This document shows, one piece after another, positions 63,501-64,000 of a stretch of DNA of 64,000 nucleotides (position 1 is its first letter; each line of letters starts with the position of its first letter). The stretch is from Scolanthus callimorphus. Taxonomy: Eukaryota; Cnidaria; Anthozoa; Actiniaria; Edwardsiidae. The position numbers and the translations under genes were made by a program. The notes beneath the pieces were generated by a model. That model saw nothing but the letters and a program-made list of their open reading frames with translations. It ran no database searches and was not told where the DNA came from. Location: the NCBI GenBank assembly GCA_033964015.1, contig CM066913.1, positions 33,369,577-33,433,576 on the forward strand, given 5' to 3'.

Positions 63501-63773
63501 ACAGAGTCCAATTCACTCCGTTTGATGACGTCATAACGGTGTAACTCTGTACCCATTTGTCAGCGGTAGGATTCCCTTGTGTAGCCACAGCGCATATCAC
63601 GTGACTAGTACCCAGGTCCACCTGCAGGTATGGCTTGACGTCACCAGTTGACGCACACCAGGACCCACTAGTTCCCAGGCGTGCTCTTCTGGCTAATGCG
63701 CTGTTTGTAGATGCGGTTGTTTTGTTGTTTGGTATGCGTGAGTCCTCCATACCAAGAGGGATCTCTACACAGT
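11604..63773 (-). CDS. Receptor-type protein tyrosine phosphatase with discoidin, Ig and FN3 ectodomain (37 exons, 5' partial)
   Basis: Single-pass membrane phosphatase that would couple extracellular adhesion or matrix binding to removal of phosphate from phosphotyrosine. Exons, 5' to 3': 63773-63479, 62625-62478, 62048-61732, 60508-60367, 59941-59637, 59560-59419, 59024-58696, 58451-58170, 57876-57807, 56766-56541, 56316-56027, 53186-53116, 43459-43234, 43165-42848, 42502-42396, 42004-41809, 40619-40535, 39628-39349, 38474-38435, 37727-37607, 37174-37071, 36486-36356, 36169-36082, 35567-35491, 35115-35076, 34234-34137, 33471-33361, 32617-32463, 24874-24739, 23814-23666, 21339-21237, 20467-20394, 19897-19763, 19327-19205, 18387-18242, 14180-14045, 11684-11604. 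Each junction is AG/GT and phases agree. The exon total is 5,877 nt; adding five missing bases gives 2 nt plus exactly 1,960 codons including TAA. The first exon begins in phase 1, so signal peptide and possibly further domains lie beyond the window. The family (RPTP with tandem D1-D2) is certain; the exact ligand is unknown. Confidence 0.93.
12187..12391. mobile_element. Miniature TIR element with AAACCGGGAGA repeats
   Basis: ATACCTGCCAACCTT at the left and GTTGGCAGGTAT at the right. Inside are five AAACCGGGAG or ACCGGGAGA words. It lies in the intron between the last two exons. Confidence 0.75.
12392..13329. other. Intron sequence, nothing recognised
   Basis: A 125-codon open frame on the minus strand (12639-13016) has no recognisable domain and no link by phase to the phosphatase exons. 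It is treated as chance. Confidence 0.4.
13330..13402. repeat. Foldback repeat ending in ACAATTATTCCTC
   Basis: ACAATTATTCCTCGAGCCCG pairs with CGAGAGGAATAATTGT about 40 bp later. Widely spread foldback of unknown class. Confidence 0.6.
13580..13670. repeat. Hairpin with arms of about 33 bp
   Basis: TTAGACATCGAGGCTGAATG and TGCTATGAT, then the reverse complement ATCATAGCACATTCAGCCTC and GAGGTCTAA, around ATCATTGAT. One mismatch near the outside. Confidence 0.75.
14377..14406 (-). ncRNA. Second hammerhead-like motif, in the inverted arm
   Basis: Reverse complement of the motif at 17711-17750, with CTGATGA at 14406-14400 and GAAA at 14383-14380. Same caveats apply. Confidence 0.5.
14452..15138 (-). 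pseudogene. Inverted 3' copy of the Penelope-like ORF (C-terminal RT tail plus GIY-YIG)
   Basis: An open frame of 228 codons identical in almost all positions to the C-terminal end of the main copy: [20 protein letters not shown], then [37 protein letters not shown] and [11 protein letters not shown]. It lacks the catalytic RT core, so it cannot act alone. It keeps six C where the main copy has five, and Arg where the main copy has Cys in the KSCI-x-KLRRC stretch. Confidence 0.88.
15161..17668 (+). CDS. Penelope-like reverse transcriptase with C-terminal GIY-YIG endonuclease (three one-base frameshifts)
   Basis: Copies its RNA at a nick made by its own endonuclease. Reading through three frame changes: a basic, coiled N-terminus ([19 protein letters not shown]), [44 protein letters not shown] then [36 protein letters not shown], the catalytic [21 protein letters not shown], and the GIY-YIG unit [20 protein letters not shown] then YEHA with HLNNC. 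Frame breaks lie at a T-run (15996-15999), a C-run (16338-16343) and a C-run (17078-17082); each needs one more base. The inverted copy has six C at the third site, so its frame is open there. No in-frame ATG at the beginning; start unknown. Confidence 0.9.
17711..17750 (+). ncRNA. Hammerhead ribozyme-like motif of the Penelope-like element
   Basis: CTGATGA (17714-17720), a hairpin GGTTT-loop-AAACC, then GAAA (17737-17740) and TATTG. This is the order of the conserved core of a hammerhead ribozyme, and such ribozymes are known in the pseudo-LTRs of Penelope-like elements. Stem III would be very short and I could not confirm stem I, so activity is uncertain. The inverted arm carries the same motif at 14377-14406 on the minus strand. 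Confidence 0.55.
17872..18140. repeat. Degenerate intronic tandem repeat, target of the Penelope-like insertion
   Basis: Units share CCACCACAGGG, CCAACCCAAT, ATCATAACAAGAGGGG and TATCAGT. One unit lies left of the element (about 14223-14292), and two or three lie to the right, at about 17872-17950, 17951-18060 and 18061-18140. Units vary in length and are roughly 75-110 bp. Confidence 0.75.
18744..19036. mobile_element. TIR element, about 290 bp
   Basis: Left AGCTCCCCGGCTCGTCACCTC then CGGAGGAGGCT; right reverse complement AGCCTCCACTGAGAGGTGAC and GAGCCGGGAAGC. A relative lies at about 60600-60640. Confidence 0.55.
19096..19258 (-). repeat. Tandem duplication of the 3' half of a D2 exon and its splice donor
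   Basis: The stretch at about 19176-19258, which includes the last 50-odd bases of exon 19327-19205 and its GTAGGT donor, is repeated immediately downstream at about 19096-19175 with a 2-bp length change and a few substitutions. The downstream copy also keeps a GTAGGT donor. If the second donor were used, the reading frame would meet a TAG, so it would yield a truncated or NMD-targeted transcript. Confidence 0.85.
19985..20305. repeat. Degenerate short tandem repeat (TGACGTATGAAGTG-like)
   Basis: Repeated words GTGTGA, TGACGTATGA and GAAGTGTGATG, about 9-19 bp apart over 320 bp. It lies in the intron between two D2 exons and breaks open reading frames. No function seen. Confidence 0.8.
21347..22858. 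repeat. 51-bp minisatellite next to a D2 splice acceptor
   Basis: About 29 units of a 51-bp repeat: ATTAATGAGATGAGCTCAGT, then GGCTCCAGGACCTATGATGA, then ACCTTGAATAG. Two variants (GAGCTC or GCGCTC; CCAGG or CCCGG) tend to alternate. A compound unit with an internal truncated copy (ATGAACGGGCTCC) recurs at about 21540, 21663, 21790 and 22017, which shows higher-order amplification. The array begins 8 bp upstream of the acceptor of exon 21339-21237 in gene orientation. Confidence 0.95.
23097..23313. mobile_element. Miniature TIR element, about 217 bp
   Basis: AATAGCTGAATTCACACTAG then AGACGAGTTTCC at left; the reverse complement ends with CTCTAGTGTGAATTCGGCTA. It lies in the intron between D1 and D2 exons. 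Confidence 0.75.
23666..36486 (-). CDS. RPTP exons: catalytic PTP domain D1
   Basis: Nine exons from 36486-36356 to 23814-23666. It begins [18 protein letters not shown], then [20 protein letters not shown] (with the KNRY phosphotyrosine loop), [23 protein letters not shown], the general-acid loop as WPDKGVP, the P-loop as [10 protein letters not shown], and the Q-loop as QTSEQYVFIH. Cys, Arg, Asp and Gln needed for catalysis are all present, so D1 should be an active tyrosine phosphatase. The P-loop is cut by a 7.6-kb intron after HC-S (32463/24874). The last exon has lost one A at about 23755-23756: GNTE is followed in the shifted frame by [20 protein letters not shown] then YASEFQ. One substitution, HLAVLEA for the usual HDAVLEA, is also seen. 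Confidence 0.95.
24875..26570. other. Intron sequence with a GC hairpin; no supported gene
   Basis: At 25160-25200 GCGGCGGCCGAAGGCCGCCGC is a perfect palindrome inside a GGAGCTCC-flanked repeat. Between 25600 and 26240 there is a 107-codon open frame on the plus strand and an AAG/GTAGGT donor-like site at 25659, but no domain and no consistent phase, so no gene is called. Confidence 0.4.
26600..28191. mobile_element. TIR element Y, 1.6 kb, with a 10-bp target duplication
   Basis: Ends CGGCAGGTCCAAAATGCA in inverted orientation, flanked by CACTCCTATC at 26590-26599 and 28192-28201. The subterminal regions hold arrays of GCATACCGGAAAATGCA-like words. The interior has a tandem pair of roughly 400-bp palindromic units. 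The 10-bp duplication suggests a MULE-like mechanism, an inference. No transposase ORF was recognised. Confidence 0.8.
27256..28060. repeat. Tandem pair of about 400-bp units made of nested palindromes
   Basis: Units begin TTATTATACATTGTACTC at about 27256 and 27651. Each holds AAGAATCAGCATGCTGATTC and GAATCAGCTAGCTGATTC, then a larger hairpin: AACAATGTCTCG and TGGAATCAGGC facing CCTGATTCCACC and CGAGACATTGTT. They sit inside element Y. Confidence 0.85.
28202..30490. mobile_element. Older TIR element X, split by element Y
   Basis: Left arm: 26571-26599 plus 28192-28350. Right arm: about 30310-30490 in reverse. Shared blocks are GTATCAGRCACTCCTATC, a T run, ACTTGCCT, AGAAGRCCACTTTGTGAGG and GCTCTGGATC. 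The arms are clearly diverged. Between them are G-run arrays and GCGCTTCGCGC-type sequence (28940-29830) and a block at 28690-28930 that recurs, diverged, at 36600-36850. Confidence 0.6.
28940..29830. repeat. G-run arrays around a GCGCTTCGCGC-type core
   Basis: Arrays of [24 protein letters not shown] units at 28954-29070 and 29695-29815 flank a core similar to 3650-4130: TAGGTAAGCGTGAGTT, GGCCGCGCTTCACGCACATG, CTGAGGCTTGATGAAATGCG and GGGCACGCTTCGCGCGC. Confidence 0.7.
30947..31531. mobile_element. AGAGCGG-family TIR element, interrupted by a nested element
   Basis: AGAGCGGTTTTCACATGACT then GTTGTGAGTAATT at left; reverse complement at the right end. It is the same family as 9701-9826 but longer. 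The nested element at 31094-31388 accounts for about half of its length. Confidence 0.78.
31094..31388. mobile_element. Nested TIR element with CCAGGGTGGGTGG array
   Basis: GGGCAGTCGCAAAAAAATTC then GCACCCCCCCTGTTGAGGAC at left; reverse complement at right. The inside is six units of about 30-40 bp with GGAATTCCAGGGTGGGTGGT. No independent coding signal. Confidence 0.82.
31532..32462. other. Intron sequence with one strong hairpin
   Basis: At 31661-31726 GTAGCCTGCGAACATCCGGT then ACACGCGAGCTTA-like arms pair almost perfectly (about 29 bp, two mismatches) around AGGGTT. The rest shows nothing recognisable. Confidence 0.65.
34654..35000. mobile_element. TIR element with AAATTCCAGGGGAGGGGGTC array
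   Basis: GGCTGATTGTATTTTTAACC then GCACCGGGGGGGTTGAGGAC at left; reverse complement at right. The inside is about seven units containing GAAATTCCAGGGG or TTTCCAGGG and G runs. It shows the same plan as 31094-31388. It lies in the intron between D1 exons 35115-35076 and 34234-34137. Confidence 0.8.
35846..35985. mobile_element. Small foldback element, about 140 bp
   Basis: GTGTGACAATCTCGTCACAA and TTCGGTCGTTTCGGCCAGCG at left pair imperfectly with CGCTGGACAGACGACCGAAG and GAGGATTGTGACAG at right. It is in a D1 intron. Confidence 0.6.
36560..36930. repeat. Diverged copy of the block at 28690-28930
   Basis: Shares GTATATTTTGAGGG-CGTTTATA, GTTCTATC-TG-GA-ACTTCTTTTGTT and GGGCGGTCT-like words with the other copy. 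Neither has an intact common reading frame. Confidence 0.6.
37071..37174 (-). CDS. RPTP exon: cytoplasmic juxtamembrane linker
   Basis: A 104-nt exon joining phase 2 to phase 1. It encodes [20 protein letters not shown] followed by [16 protein letters not shown]. It is hydrophilic, first basic and then acidic, as expected between a membrane helix and PTP D1. No recognised motif. The call rests on perfect phase with both neighbours, an AG acceptor and a GTAGGA donor. Confidence 0.82.
37284..37412. mobile_element. Foldback element, about 130 bp
   Basis: GGTGGCGCGAAGATATGAG then TTTTATTTTCG at left; reverse complement of GGTGGCTTGAAGGTATGAG at right. A half copy lies at 56346-56425. It is in the intron after the transmembrane exon. 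Confidence 0.7.
37607..38474 (-). CDS. RPTP exons: stalk and transmembrane helix
   Basis: Exons 38474-38435 (40 nt) and 37727-37607. The mini-exon encodes [13 protein letters not shown] and is needed to bring the phase from 0 to 1. The next exon gives [14 protein letters not shown] and then a helix of about 24 residues starting [20 protein letters not shown] and closed by LYKR, a stop-transfer basic pair. The GVIAG small-xxx-small motif sits near the outer face. Donor is GTACGT. Confidence 0.9.
39139..39347 (-). mobile_element. LINE 3' fragment (C-terminal ORF2 tail) abutting a phosphatase exon
   Basis: Reads [19 protein letters not shown], then [20 protein letters not shown] and AFSKKVATH, the conserved end of CR1/L2-type LINE ORF2 proteins. 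It is in frame with, and directly downstream of, exon 39628-39349. No RT domain remains, so it is a dead 5'-truncated copy. The start of the LINE sequence cannot be fixed to better than a few tens of bases. Confidence 0.8.
39349..40619 (-). CDS. RPTP exons: fibronectin type III domain 7 and membrane-proximal module
   Basis: Exons 40619-40535 and 39628-39349. The short first exon reads [19 protein letters not shown] and ends NGPI, joining in phase to [13 protein letters not shown]. The long exon then has [18 protein letters not shown] then [12 protein letters not shown] and [15 protein letters not shown]. The SYQI-V and YY-AAELP and TYGG-like motifs are those of the membrane-proximal region of type IIa/IIb RPTPs, where proteolytic processing can occur. 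The exon ends at AAG/GTAACA. The open frame continues past this donor into a LINE tail, which is an artefact of the insertion and not part of the protein. Confidence 0.9.
41087..41618. mobile_element. TIR element with ACGCAAGT subterminal repeats, 532 bp
   Basis: The first 42 bp (GTAAAGCGCTGGCCAAGCGA then AACGCAAGTTCACGCAAGTC) and the last 42 bp are inverted copies with about four differences. More than a dozen CGCAAGT or ACTTGCG words lie near both ends, the pattern of subterminal transposase-binding sites. No transposase ORF. Confidence 0.82.
41809..42502 (-). CDS. RPTP exons: fibronectin type III domain 6
   Basis: Exons 42502-42396 and 42004-41809. First half: [20 protein letters not shown] then WEPPQG, ending GGQFT at GTAAGT. 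Second half: [20 protein letters not shown], then [19 protein letters not shown], ending KEQTQLV. The split point is later in the fold than in domains 2 and 4, so this intron is independent of theirs. Confidence 0.9.
42541..42680. repeat. Interspersed repeat, second copy of 6660-6850
   Basis: AGACCGGTCTCGTCTTCGCT, ACAAACAATGG, GAGCAACAAACA and GCAATCGGTGT in the same order as at 6660-6850. It lies between the two exons of FN3 domain 6 and the preceding domain. Confidence 0.65.
42848..43165 (-). CDS. RPTP exon: fibronectin type III domain 5
   Basis: Single 318-nt exon, phase 1 at both ends. It reads [20 protein letters not shown] then [21 protein letters not shown], and [20 protein letters not shown], ending PITLQTS before GTAAGT. 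An insert ([18 protein letters not shown]) lengthens the C'-E region and is basic. It lies only 68 bp from the previous exon. Confidence 0.94.
43234..53186 (-). CDS. RPTP exons: fibronectin type III domain 4, split by a 9.7-kb intron
   Basis: Exons 53186-53116 (71 nt) and 43459-43234 (226 nt). The first reads [20 protein letters not shown] then IWK before GTATTT. The second reads [20 protein letters not shown], then [20 protein letters not shown], ending EEQTLQDG. Lengths and intron position are identical to FN3 domain 2. The small first exon would be missed by an ORF scan and was found from phase plus the Pro/Trp pattern. The intron between is the largest in the gene and is packed with repeats. 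Confidence 0.87.
44387..44672. repeat. Tandem repeat, three units of about 95-105 bp
   Basis: Units hold GGGGAAAAGAGTAACCTGGA, ACACACAGAACTGTAGC, GGATAACAAATTGGAAAAG and CATGATACCTCTTC. It lies in the 9.7-kb intron. Confidence 0.88.
44700..46738. other. Intron sequence, no gene
   Basis: Contains a short stretch at 45710-46060 with CACGTGACTCAAG, a CCGCGGGGCAGC block and AATAATAAAGACTGCTGG, which looks like the tail of a retroelement or a solo LTR, but I cannot find a second copy in the window. The rest is unremarkable. Confidence 0.35.
46739..47508. mobile_element. TIR element with long G and C homopolymers
   Basis: TGGGCTGTTCCA with ACACATCT at left and the reverse complement AGATG... TGGAACAGCCCA at right; CCCCTAACGAGGAA faces its inverted partner CCTCGATAGGGG. 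Inside are GAAATTCCAGGG-like units, a G run of about 26 at 47100-47126 and a C run of about 28 at 47436-47463. Confidence 0.65.
48200..50862. mobile_element. Long inverted-repeat element with AGGTCAC arrays in its arms
   Basis: Arms 48200-48780 and 50440-50862 are inverted copies: GGCAGGTGTAAAGTAC, the heptamer array, TTTTTAAGAAAGTA, AATAACACCCC, ATTGATTGTGGGCGACTGCA and CCAATTGGCAA-like blocks. The middle has GCGCTTCGCGC-family sequence at 49250-49560, and a block (TTTGAAACATTGA-CATTGAACTGAGTGCGTT) repeated at 48720, 49690 and 49840. No transposase recognised. Confidence 0.75.
48220..48371 (+). repeat. Heptamer array AGGTCAC/AGGTCGC
   Basis: About 21 tandem copies of a 7-bp unit, mostly AGGTCAC or AGGTCGC. 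AGGTCA is the nuclear-receptor half-site, so adjacent AGGTCAC units form DR1 spacing. Inverted copies: 50757-50838 (about 12 units) and 52214-52238 (a short one). Confidence 0.93.
50863..53115. other. Intron sequence with repeat fragments, no gene
   Basis: Includes the short heptamer fragment at 52214-52262 followed by the same TACTTTACACCTGCCGATTT flank seen at 50838. Short open frames have no domains. Confidence 0.4.
53519..53760. repeat. Cluster of perfect palindromes
   Basis: 53640-53685 is a perfect 46-bp palindrome (CCAAGGACCTTTGAACTATG then AAT and its mirror). It is followed by GGATCTAGAAA-TG-TTTTCTAGATCC and a further half copy of the first arm. Outer arms AAAACTTTTCAAGGTC and CAAGGTCCTCACCCTCGAAA are also related. 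Confidence 0.88.
53796..53876. repeat. Perfect hairpin, 35-bp arms and 11-base loop
   Basis: CTCGTACCCAGAGCCCGTCA then TCTTTTGGCCAGCGG, loop CAAGGTTCAGG, then the exact reverse complement. Weaker pairing extends outward through GCGCAGTGCAA/TGCGCAGTGC in direct form. It could form a long hairpin RNA if transcribed. Confidence 0.9.
54231..54563. mobile_element. hAT-like miniature element, 333 bp
   Basis: Ends CAGGGGCTCATAAGTAGGGG in inverted orientation, with arms of about 80 bp (further GACAGACCTAGTTATTTTTA). Flanked by TCCAGAC at 54224-54230 and 54564-54570. The CAGGGGC end and a 7-8 bp duplication fit the hAT superfamily. It interrupts a tandem unit that can be aligned across the gap. Confidence 0.85.
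54921..56026. other. Intron sequence with one long hairpin
   Basis: At 55117-55248 CGGACTTGACGGGATTTCAA then AG-CC and CGCAATTAGTTCCAGT pair with their reverse complement around ACTCGGCTTCGCCTCGG, a near-perfect hairpin of more than 45 bp. The rest holds no recognised feature. Confidence 0.7.
56027..56316 (-). CDS. RPTP exon: fibronectin type III domain 3 (one-base frameshift near its start)
   Basis: Single-exon FN3: [19 protein letters not shown], then [12 protein letters not shown] and [19 protein letters not shown], ending [10 protein letters not shown] before GTAAGT. Just after the acceptor the frame does not meet that of the previous exon: CT CCT G at 56311-56316 needs one more base, probably CCTGGA read as CCTGA. 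With it the exon is 291 nt, phase 1 to phase 1, and opens with the usual Ala-Pro. Confidence 0.88.
56541..57876 (-). CDS. RPTP exons: fibronectin type III domain 2 (first half has a one-base frameshift)
   Basis: Exons 57876-57807 and 56766-56541. The second half is clear: [18 protein letters not shown], then [18 protein letters not shown]. The first half follows a long pyrimidine tract and reads [20 protein letters not shown], then IF and a TGA just before the donor. Where a Trp-Lys (TGG AAG) is expected the sequence is TGAAG at 57807-57811. One missing G explains both the stop and the phase. The repaired length, 71 nt, equals the first-half exon of FN3 domain 4, and both second-half exons are 226 nt. 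Confidence 0.85.
56767..57806. other. Intron of FN3 domain 2, repeats only
   Basis: Contains G and C runs at 56884-56900 and 57002-57012 that face each other (CAGGGGCGTAGCCAGAGGGG and CCTGGCTACGCCCCTG), so the piece 56868-57037 is a small TIR element. No exon was found between. Confidence 0.6.
58170..58451 (-). CDS. RPTP exon: fibronectin type III domain 1
   Basis: A whole FN3 domain in one 282-nt exon with phase-1 borders. It starts [19 protein letters not shown], has [12 protein letters not shown] in strand C, and [18 protein letters not shown] in strands E-F, the usual L-x-P-x-T-x-Y signature. It ends TYTTLMA before a GTTTGT donor. It follows the Ig exon across a short intron. Confidence 0.93.
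58696..59024 (-). CDS. RPTP exon: Ig domain (contains a one-base frameshift)
   Basis: One exon. It reads [15 protein letters not shown], then [17 protein letters not shown], giving the first Ig Cys and the core Trp. The second half, in another frame, reads [16 protein letters not shown], giving the closing Cys, and ends with SSYVVHVPL before a strong GTACGT donor. The switch of frame falls at about 58871-58885 and needs one extra base; with it the exon is 330 nt and joins both neighbours in phase. The position between discoidin and FN3 repeats mirrors the Ig domain of type IIb RPTPs, which there follows a MAM domain. Confidence 0.85.
59419..59941 (-). CDS. RPTP exons: F5/8 type C (discoidin) domain 3
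   Basis: Exons 59941-59637 and 59560-59419, separated by only 76 bp. It opens with [11 protein letters not shown], continues with [19 protein letters not shown] and [17 protein letters not shown], then [29 protein letters not shown] and DLYGCEFG. Of the three discoidin repeats this is the one closest to the family consensus, with both N- and C-terminal cysteines present. The second-half exon is 142 nt, the same length as in domain 2. The serine-rich loop after GGLVLDSQ is in the spike region that contacts ligands in other discoidin domains; that it does so here is inference. Confidence 0.94.
60367..62048 (-). CDS. RPTP exons: F5/8 type C (discoidin) domain 2
   Basis: Exons 62048-61732 and 60508-60367. 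It begins [17 protein letters not shown], then has [20 protein letters not shown] and [19 protein letters not shown]. After a phase-0 intron comes [19 protein letters not shown] and GKFFRFYPA. The layout is the same as in domains 1 and 3: phase-1 outer borders and one phase-0 intron just before the conserved F-x-GN strand. The end ([10 protein letters not shown]) has diverged from the usual ELYGC and lacks the closing Cys, so this domain cannot form the standard disulfide. Its separating intron carries a LINE 3' fragment on the other strand. Confidence 0.92.
60665..61000 (+). mobile_element. LINE 3' fragment (C-terminal ORF2 tail)
   Basis: Open frame with [52 protein letters not shown] then [14 protein letters not shown]. 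This is the C-terminal tail of CR1/L2-type LINE ORF2. It is truncated at the 5' end and lies inside an intron of the phosphatase on the opposite strand. A TIR-like fragment (CCAGAGCCTCC... GAGACGAGCC) also found near 19000 precedes it at about 60600-60640. Confidence 0.8.
62478..63773 (-). CDS. RPTP exons: F5/8 type C (discoidin) domain 1
   Basis: Two exons, 63773-63479 and 62625-62478. The first starts after an AG acceptor with a Cys followed by PLGMEDSRI, the classic opening of discoidin domains, and contains YLQVDLG and [11 protein letters not shown]. The second has [15 protein letters not shown] and LRIELYG, the closing strands of the beta-barrel. These domains bind carbohydrate, phospholipid or collagen on cell surfaces. 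The terminal Cys that normally pairs with the first Cys is absent (ELYGSPIA). The first exon ends in GGG at 63478-63480, where one more G is needed to give the phase-0 junction seen in domains 2 and 3. What lies upstream is outside the window. Confidence 0.9.
62717..63270. mobile_element. TIR element, about 0.55 kb, arms of about 130 bp
   Basis: Left: CGCGGACCTCCTCGAAA, AATCATACACGTCCTTAGTT then TAACCAAAACATGTCAACCT. Right: the reverse complement. It lies in the intron that splits discoidin domain 1. No ORF. Confidence 0.85.
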
Positions 63774-64000
63774 CTATGAAGAGATTCATCAAAGAGTAAG
63801 ACCCAGTTCCAGACTACTAGATTTGCGATTTTAGAAAGTTTATCTACACAAATTAGTAGAATAGTAGCACGGCAAAAAAGTCCGCGTTTTCCAGTAGTTT
63901 TGAAGGTGGCAAAATGTCCGTAAAATTCCAAATATTCTTGTATAATCTTCACGTTTTGCCATCTCGGGAAAATACGACATTTTCCGTGGAGTTTTCCTTG
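63774..64000. other. Upstream intron end, no exon seen
   Basis: Runs from the acceptor of the first visible exon to the window edge. No signal peptide or further discoidin half-exon is visible. Confidence 0.5.

Overview
This is a eukaryotic, intron-rich and repeat-rich window. A clade-level guess is an anthozoan cnidarian (sea anemone or coral). That guess rests on the discoidin/Ig/FN3 receptor phosphatase, an endonuclease-bearing Penelope-like element, LINE tails and many TIR/foldback elements. It is an inference; no marker gene fixes the species.

There is one real cellular gene, on the minus strand, filling most of the window (63773 down to 11604). Reading splice sites and phase by hand gives a 37-exon model of a receptor-type protein tyrosine phosphatase. 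The parts in order are three F5/8-type C (discoidin) domains, one Ig domain, seven fibronectin III domains, a membrane-proximal module, a transmembrane helix, a juxtamembrane linker, an intact catalytic PTP domain (D1) and a second, probably inactive PTP domain (D2). The signal peptide and any more N-terminal domains lie beyond the right edge. All 36 junctions keep phase, and the frame closes from the first exon to a TAA stop (about 1,959 residues), provided one missing base is allowed at each of five places. Those places and three more in the Penelope element all look like one-base losses, seven of eight in short homopolymers, so they are more likely assembly errors than true decay.

Layout. 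1-11603: gene-free, made of interspersed repeats (CRE/E-box tandem repeats, G-run elements, several TIR elements). 11604-21339: exons of D2; an intron here holds a young Penelope-like element (14293-17859) with an inverted copy of its 3' part, a target-site duplication and hammerhead-like motifs. 21347-22858: a 51-bp minisatellite touching a splice acceptor. 23666-36486: exons of D1, split by a 7.6-kb intron full of nested transposons. 37071-43459: juxtamembrane, transmembrane, membrane-proximal and FN3-4 to FN3-7 exons. 43460-53115: a 9.7-kb repeat-filled intron, with long inverted repeats carrying AGGTCAC arrays. 53116-63773: FN3-1 to FN3-4 first half, Ig and discoidin exons, with hairpins, two TIR elements and one LINE tail between them.

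No second host gene, tRNA, rRNA or CRISPR array was found. Most short ORFs are shadows or repeat-derived.
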